The position numbers were made by a program, and so were the translations under genes. The notes under the pieces were generated by a model. The model searched no databases and had not been told where the DNA came from. It saw nothing but the letters and a program-made list of their open reading frames with translations. A DNA stretch of 53,474 nucleotides from Candidatus Cottocaccamicrobium excrementipullorum. Its GTDB lineage: Bacteria > Bacillota > Clostridia > Lachnospirales > Lachnospiraceae. Location of the stretch: assembly GCA_018713255.1 (NCBI GenBank), contig DVFL01000013.1, positions 1 through 53,474 of the forward strand, given 5' to 3'. Below are positions 50,651-53,474 of this stretch, in pieces; positions within the stretch are counted from its first letter, which is position 1, and every line of letters begins with the position of its first letter.

Positions 50651-51145
50651 ATGAAGAGGATGAGACTGCTGGCGGGAGGAATACTTTGCCTGGGCGTATT
50701 GTTGGGCGGTATCGGCGCAGGGATTACTGTTGGGGAATTTTCCGGCTTTGCCTATAAAAAGATTGTGGCTGATGCAGACGCGTTTCAGACAGAAAATTAC
50801 ACCTGCACCCTGGAGGCGGCAGAAGAACCGTTTTACATTCTTTCCTATGGAGGAGGTGCAAGATCCATTGAACCGGATGAAACAATGCCGGAAAATACCA
50901 TGGAAGTTTCGGTGGTTTATAATGGTCAGGTATGCCGGCCGGATATATGGTCTGAGGAAGGGAGAGTGGTCATTGATTTATATGATACGAATACCACCAG
51001 CGACTTGGAGAGATTGATGGAATGGAAAGATCAGGTGCTGGAAGGACTAAAAGAAAGAGAATTTCGCGACTATCAGGTAGAGTGGATACAGTCAGTAACT
51101 TGTCGGGTAAACCCGGCGGATCTGGACAAAGTTACTTTTTATTAA
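50651..51145 (+). CDS. hypothetical envelope protein of the PadR operon
   Basis: A 164-residue protein starting MKRMRLLAGG after GAGGAG. One N-terminal membrane or signal segment (LLAGGILCLGVLLGGIGAGIT) is followed by an extracytoplasmic beta-rich domain (~45-164). It occupies the position usually held by a DUF4097-type protein in PadR-DUF1700 operons, but it is shorter and the DUF4097 repeats are not clear. It follows the DUF1700 gene by 1 nt. No catalytic motif is seen. Confidence 0.8.
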   Translation: MKRMRLLAGGILCLGVLLGGIGAGITVGEFSGFAYKKIVADADAFQTENYTCTLEAAEEPFYILSYGGGARSIEPDETMPENTMEVSVVYNGQVCRPDIWSEEGRVVIDLYDTNTTSDLERLMEWKDQVLEGLKEREFRDYQVEWIQSVTCRVNPADLDKVTFY

Positions 51146-51206
51146 ACCAGATAAGGGAGAAGTCGTCTGACAAACAAAAAAGACAAAAGAAAAAATCAGA
51201 AAAATA

Positions 51207-51236
51207 TTGACAACCCCTGGAGGAACGTGCTATACG
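51207..51236 (+). promoter_or_regulatory. promoter of the cytidylate-kinase-like gene
   Basis: TTGACA (51207-51212), 18-nt spacer, TATACG (51231-51236). Confidence 0.65.
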
Positions 51237-51313
51237 TATCTCTATAAAGAAAGGCTGCAAGAATCCATCTTTTGCATGGAAAATCAGAACACCTGAGAAA
51301 AGGGGGGAGCAAA

Positions 51314-51904
51314 ATGAAACGGTATACCATTACCATCAGCCGGCAATTCGGCAGTATGGGAAGACCTATTGCCCGCCGTCTGGCTGAACTTTTAGATGTG
51401 AATTTTTATGACCGGGAAGCGGTAGAAAATCAGGCAAGACAAGAACATCTTCCGGTATCCATTATTAATGATCTGCAGCGTGCTGCGGAAGATCCCTATT
51501 TTATGATGAAGTATCCTTTAGGAAATGGACCCAGCGACGTGCAGTTTCACCTGTACCAGATGCAGAGCAAGATTGTCCGCCAGTTGGCCGACCAGGGATC
51601 CTGCGTGTTTGTAGGGCGCTGTTCAGATTATGTTTTGAAAGATCGGGAAAATCACATTAAGATTTTTATTTATGCTCCCCTTGAATCCAGAATCAAGGTC
51701 TGCATGGAACGATTTGGCATGAACGAGCATCAGGCTAGAATGATGACGGCGGTGGTGGATAAGGCCAGACAAGCTTACCATATGACGTATACAGGATATC
51801 TGCCGGAGGCTGAGAAAGATATGCTGGTAAACAGCCAGAAGCTTGGGGTGGAAAAAACAGCAGAAATGCTGCGAGATATGATCTGGCAGCGCTTATCAGA
51901 ATAA
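51314..51904 (+). CDS. cytidylate kinase-like family protein
   Basis: A 196-residue protein starting MKRYTITISRQFGSMG after AAGGGGGGAGC. The ISRQFGSMGRPIARRLAELL block replaces a standard P-loop, as in the cytidylate kinase-like family (PF13189); VFVGRCSDYVL (~98) and ERFGMNEHQARMM (~133) are further family blocks. These proteins resemble CMP kinases but lack several substrate-binding residues of Cmk, so their activity is uncertain. Monocistronic, with a short palindromic run (GAGGGCCTTGAAGGTCCTC) after the stop codon. Confidence 0.88.
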   Translation: MKRYTITISRQFGSMGRPIARRLAELLDVNFYDREAVENQARQEHLPVSIINDLQRAAEDPYFMMKYPLGNGPSDVQFHLYQMQSKIVRQLADQGSCVFVGRCSDYVLKDRENHIKIFIYAPLESRIKVCMERFGMNEHQARMMTAVVDKARQAYHMTYTGYLPEAEKDMLVNSQKLGVEKTAEMLRDMIWQRLSE

Positions 51905-51961
51905 GAGGGCCTTGAAGGTCCTCTTAAACTATGAAACTATGAAATAGTCAGGAGGAAAATC

Positions 51962-53173
51962 ATGAAATACGATTTTACAACCATTATGGATCGCCGGGGA
52001 AAGGATGCCATTGCAGTGGATGGCCCTGGACATCAGGGCGGCAATACGCCGCAGGCGCCGAAGGAGGGCTTCAGTTTAATTCCTATGTGGATTGCAGACA
52101 TGAATTTCCCAACGGCTCCTACAATTATTGAAGAGATCATTAAGCGGGCTCAGCATCCGGCTTTTGGGTATTTCCAGCCAAGAGATGAGTATTTTCAGGC
52201 TATTCAAAGCTGGCAGAAACTGCGAAATGGCGTAGAAGACCTCCCTAAGGAGGCGATCGGCTATGAAAATGGGGTGTTAGGATGCGTGGTGTCAGCAGCA
52301 GATGCGTTCTGTTCTCCGGGAGATTTTATATTGGTGCATTCTCCCACTTATGTGGGCTTTACCAACTCGCTGACCAATAAAGGCTATCGTCTGATCCATA
52401 GCGATTTGATCCGGGACGAAAATGGAGTCTGGAGGATGGATTATGAGGATATGGATAGAAAACTGAAAGCCTATGCCATTCATTTTGCTGTTTTTTGCTC
52501 TCCGCATAATCCCACTGGCCGAGTTTGGGAGCCTTGGGAGATTGAAAAGGCCATGGAAGTTTATAAAAATAATCATTGTGTAGTGCTGTCTGATGAAATC
52601 TGGTCGGATATTATTCTCAATGGACATCATCACACGCCGACTCAATCAGTGTCGGAGGATGCCAGAAATCGGACCATTGCCGTGTACGCGCCTTCAAAGA
52701 CCTTTAATTTGGCAGGTCTGGTGGGATCTTATCATATTGTCTATGATCCTTATCTTAGGGACCGGCTGAGACGGCAGGCTTCTTTAAGCCATTATAATTC
52801 TCAGAATGTTCTGTCCATGCATGCGCTGATGGGAGCCTATACGCCAGAAGGCAGAGAATGGGTGGAAGAACTGTGCCAGGTACTGAGTGAAAACGTTAAT
52901 TATGGATATCAGTTTATTCAGGAGAATTTTCCGGGAGTGGACTTGGCTAAACCAGAAGGAACATATATGCTGTATTTGGACTGCAGCCAATGGTGCCAGG
53001 AGAAAAATCAAACTCTGGATCAAGTGCTGAAAGCAGGGTGGGATGTAGGAGTAGCTTGGCAGGATGGGCGTCCTTTTAACCGGCCTTTTGCTATCCGAAT
53101 GAATCTGGCGCTGCCTAAGAGTTTGGTGGAGGAAGCATTTGAACGGTTAAAGAAATATGTATTCTGTTCTTAG
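51962..53173 (+). CDS. MalY/PatB-family PLP-dependent C-S lyase (aminotransferase class I/II fold)
   Basis: A 403-residue enzyme of fold type I. Features: IPMWIADMNFPTAPTI (~32-47), YENGVLG (~95), CSPHNPTGRVW (~180), SDEIWSDI (~213) and the PLP Lys in APSKTFNLAGL (~244). PatB/MalY proteins cleave cystathionine or cysteine conjugates and can act as beta-lyases in methionine or sulfide metabolism. The N-terminal DRRG..DA segment is a MalY/PatB mark. The start follows AGGAGG. It is monocistronic with a terminator after the stop. Confidence 0.93.
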   Translation: MKYDFTTIMDRRGKDAIAVDGPGHQGGNTPQAPKEGFSLIPMWIADMNFPTAPTIIEEIIKRAQHPAFGYFQPRDEYFQAIQSWQKLRNGVEDLPKEAIGYENGVLGCVVSAADAFCSPGDFILVHSPTYVGFTNSLTNKGYRLIHSDLIRDENGVWRMDYEDMDRKLKAYAIHFAVFCSPHNPTGRVWEPWEIEKAMEVYKNNHCVVLSDEIWSDIILNGHHHTPTQSVSEDARNRTIAVYAPSKTFNLAGLVGSYHIVYDPYLRDRLRRQASLSHYNSQNVLSMHALMGAYTPEGREWVEELCQVLSENVNYGYQFIQENFPGVDLAKPEGTYMLYLDCSQWCQEKNQTLDQVLKAGWDVGVAWQDGRPFNRPFAIRMNLALPKSLVEEAFERLKKYVFCS

Positions 53174-53238
53174 CGAACACTGGCTTTTAGGTTCCCTGAT
53201 ACACCGATGCCGTATCGAAAAGAGAGAAGAAGGAAAAT

Positions 53239-53279
53239 CGCCGCGTCAAGTTCGAGCTTTAGAAGACGCGGCGGTTTTT
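53239..53279 (+). terminator. terminator of the MalY/PatB gene
   Basis: CGCCGCGTC and GACGCGGCG form a perfect 9-bp stem around a 17-nt loop, followed by GTTTTTG. Confidence 0.85.
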
Positions 53280-53379
53280 GTTTGTGGCGGGGAAATGAAA
53301 GGCAGAAGGGGAGCAGGAAGGCATTTTCTCCGGGAAAAGATAGAAAAGAAAAAAACTTCAAACTTTTTGAAAAAAGCTG

Positions 53380-53411
53380 TTGACATTTGGCGGCAGGAGT
53401 GATATTATAAT
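53380..53411 (+). promoter_or_regulatory. outward-reading promoter at the window end
   Basis: TTGACA (53380-53385) followed by overlapping -10 candidates TATTAT (17-nt spacer, 53403-53408) and TATAAT (20-nt spacer, 53406-53411). The downstream GC-rich start (CCTCGCGCCGCTG) and lack of an ORF suggest a stable-RNA or leader-bearing gene beyond the window. The remaining 53174-53474 holds nothing else. Confidence 0.65.
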
Positions 53412-53474
53412 CCTCGCGCCGCTGATGAGGCGGCCAAAACCTTCCAAAATTCCTGCATTACGGCAGCGAATCTT

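Noticed and set aside
1-53474. CRISPR arrays, insertion sequences or prophage
   Set aside because: No regularly spaced direct repeats, no transposase or integrase motifs and no phage structural genes were seen; the 59-residue membrane ORF alone does not support a phage.

Overview
The window looks like a chromosomal segment of a low-to-mid G+C, endospore-former-type Gram-positive anaerobe of the Clostridia, probably Lachnospiraceae-like. Evidence: strong AGGAGG ribosome sites, TTGACA/TATAAT promoters, class III fructose-1,6-bisphosphatase, [FeFe] hydrogenases, a TPP riboswitch-thiC unit, PadR-DUF1700 and DUF1292 genes, choline-binding-type cell wall repeats, and tRNA genes that do not encode CCA. 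This placement is inferred from gene content, not from a database search.

Layout. 1-910: the 3' end of a 23S rRNA gene with no 5S gene after it, then seven tRNAs (Asn, Glu, Thr, Met, Asp, Val, Leu), a terminator and a frameshifted MFS transporter remnant. 1390-8962: a divergent nitrogen-related locus. The minus strand carries a ureohydrolase (variant metal motif), a lipoprotein substrate-binding protein with a structured leader, a divergent adenine-deaminase-like amidohydrolase and a DUF2294-like protein. The plus strand carries two NifI-like PII proteins, an ABC permease and an ABC ATPase. The two arms together supply all parts of one NitT/TauT-type importer plus two hydrolases and two PII sensors, so uptake and breakdown of a nitrogen-rich small molecule is a reasonable but unproven reading. 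9115-11444: two small membrane proteins, then thiE-thiD. 11386-17279 (minus): acyltransferase, cell wall-binding protein, subtilisin-like protease, M23 peptidase and a metallo-hydrolase. 17452-24949 (plus): fbp, DUF1700, NlpC/P60, a two-component system, a tiny repeat protein and an HD hydrolase. 25031-29237 (minus): thiC under a TPP riboswitch and an ABC importer with permease and ATPase fused in one chain. 29513-34184 (plus): a sensory-hydrogenase cluster (2Fe-2S protein, PAS-containing [FeFe] hydrogenase, PP2C/SpoIIE phosphatase, ferredoxin-type [FeFe] hydrogenase). 34296-35213: L,D-transpeptidase-like protein. 35387-36015: a promoter-to-terminator unit of about 590 nt with no convincing ORF, the best candidate here for a large structured non-coding RNA. 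36099-40326: MATE pump, radical SAM protein, AzlCD and a LytTR regulator. 40345-40530: a second structured RNA candidate with an H-type pseudoknot. 40680-53173: rpsO, pnp, M14 peptidase, gltX, UvrD-like helicase, cobO-like adenosyltransferase, DUF1292, PadR-DUF1700 operon, cytidylate-kinase-like protein and a MalY/PatB lyase. The window ends in a strong promoter reading outward.

The most novel-looking items are the two candidate structured RNAs, the leader at 3641-3800 with mutually exclusive hairpins and a terminator, and the PII/ureohydrolase/amidohydrolase/transporter locus it controls.
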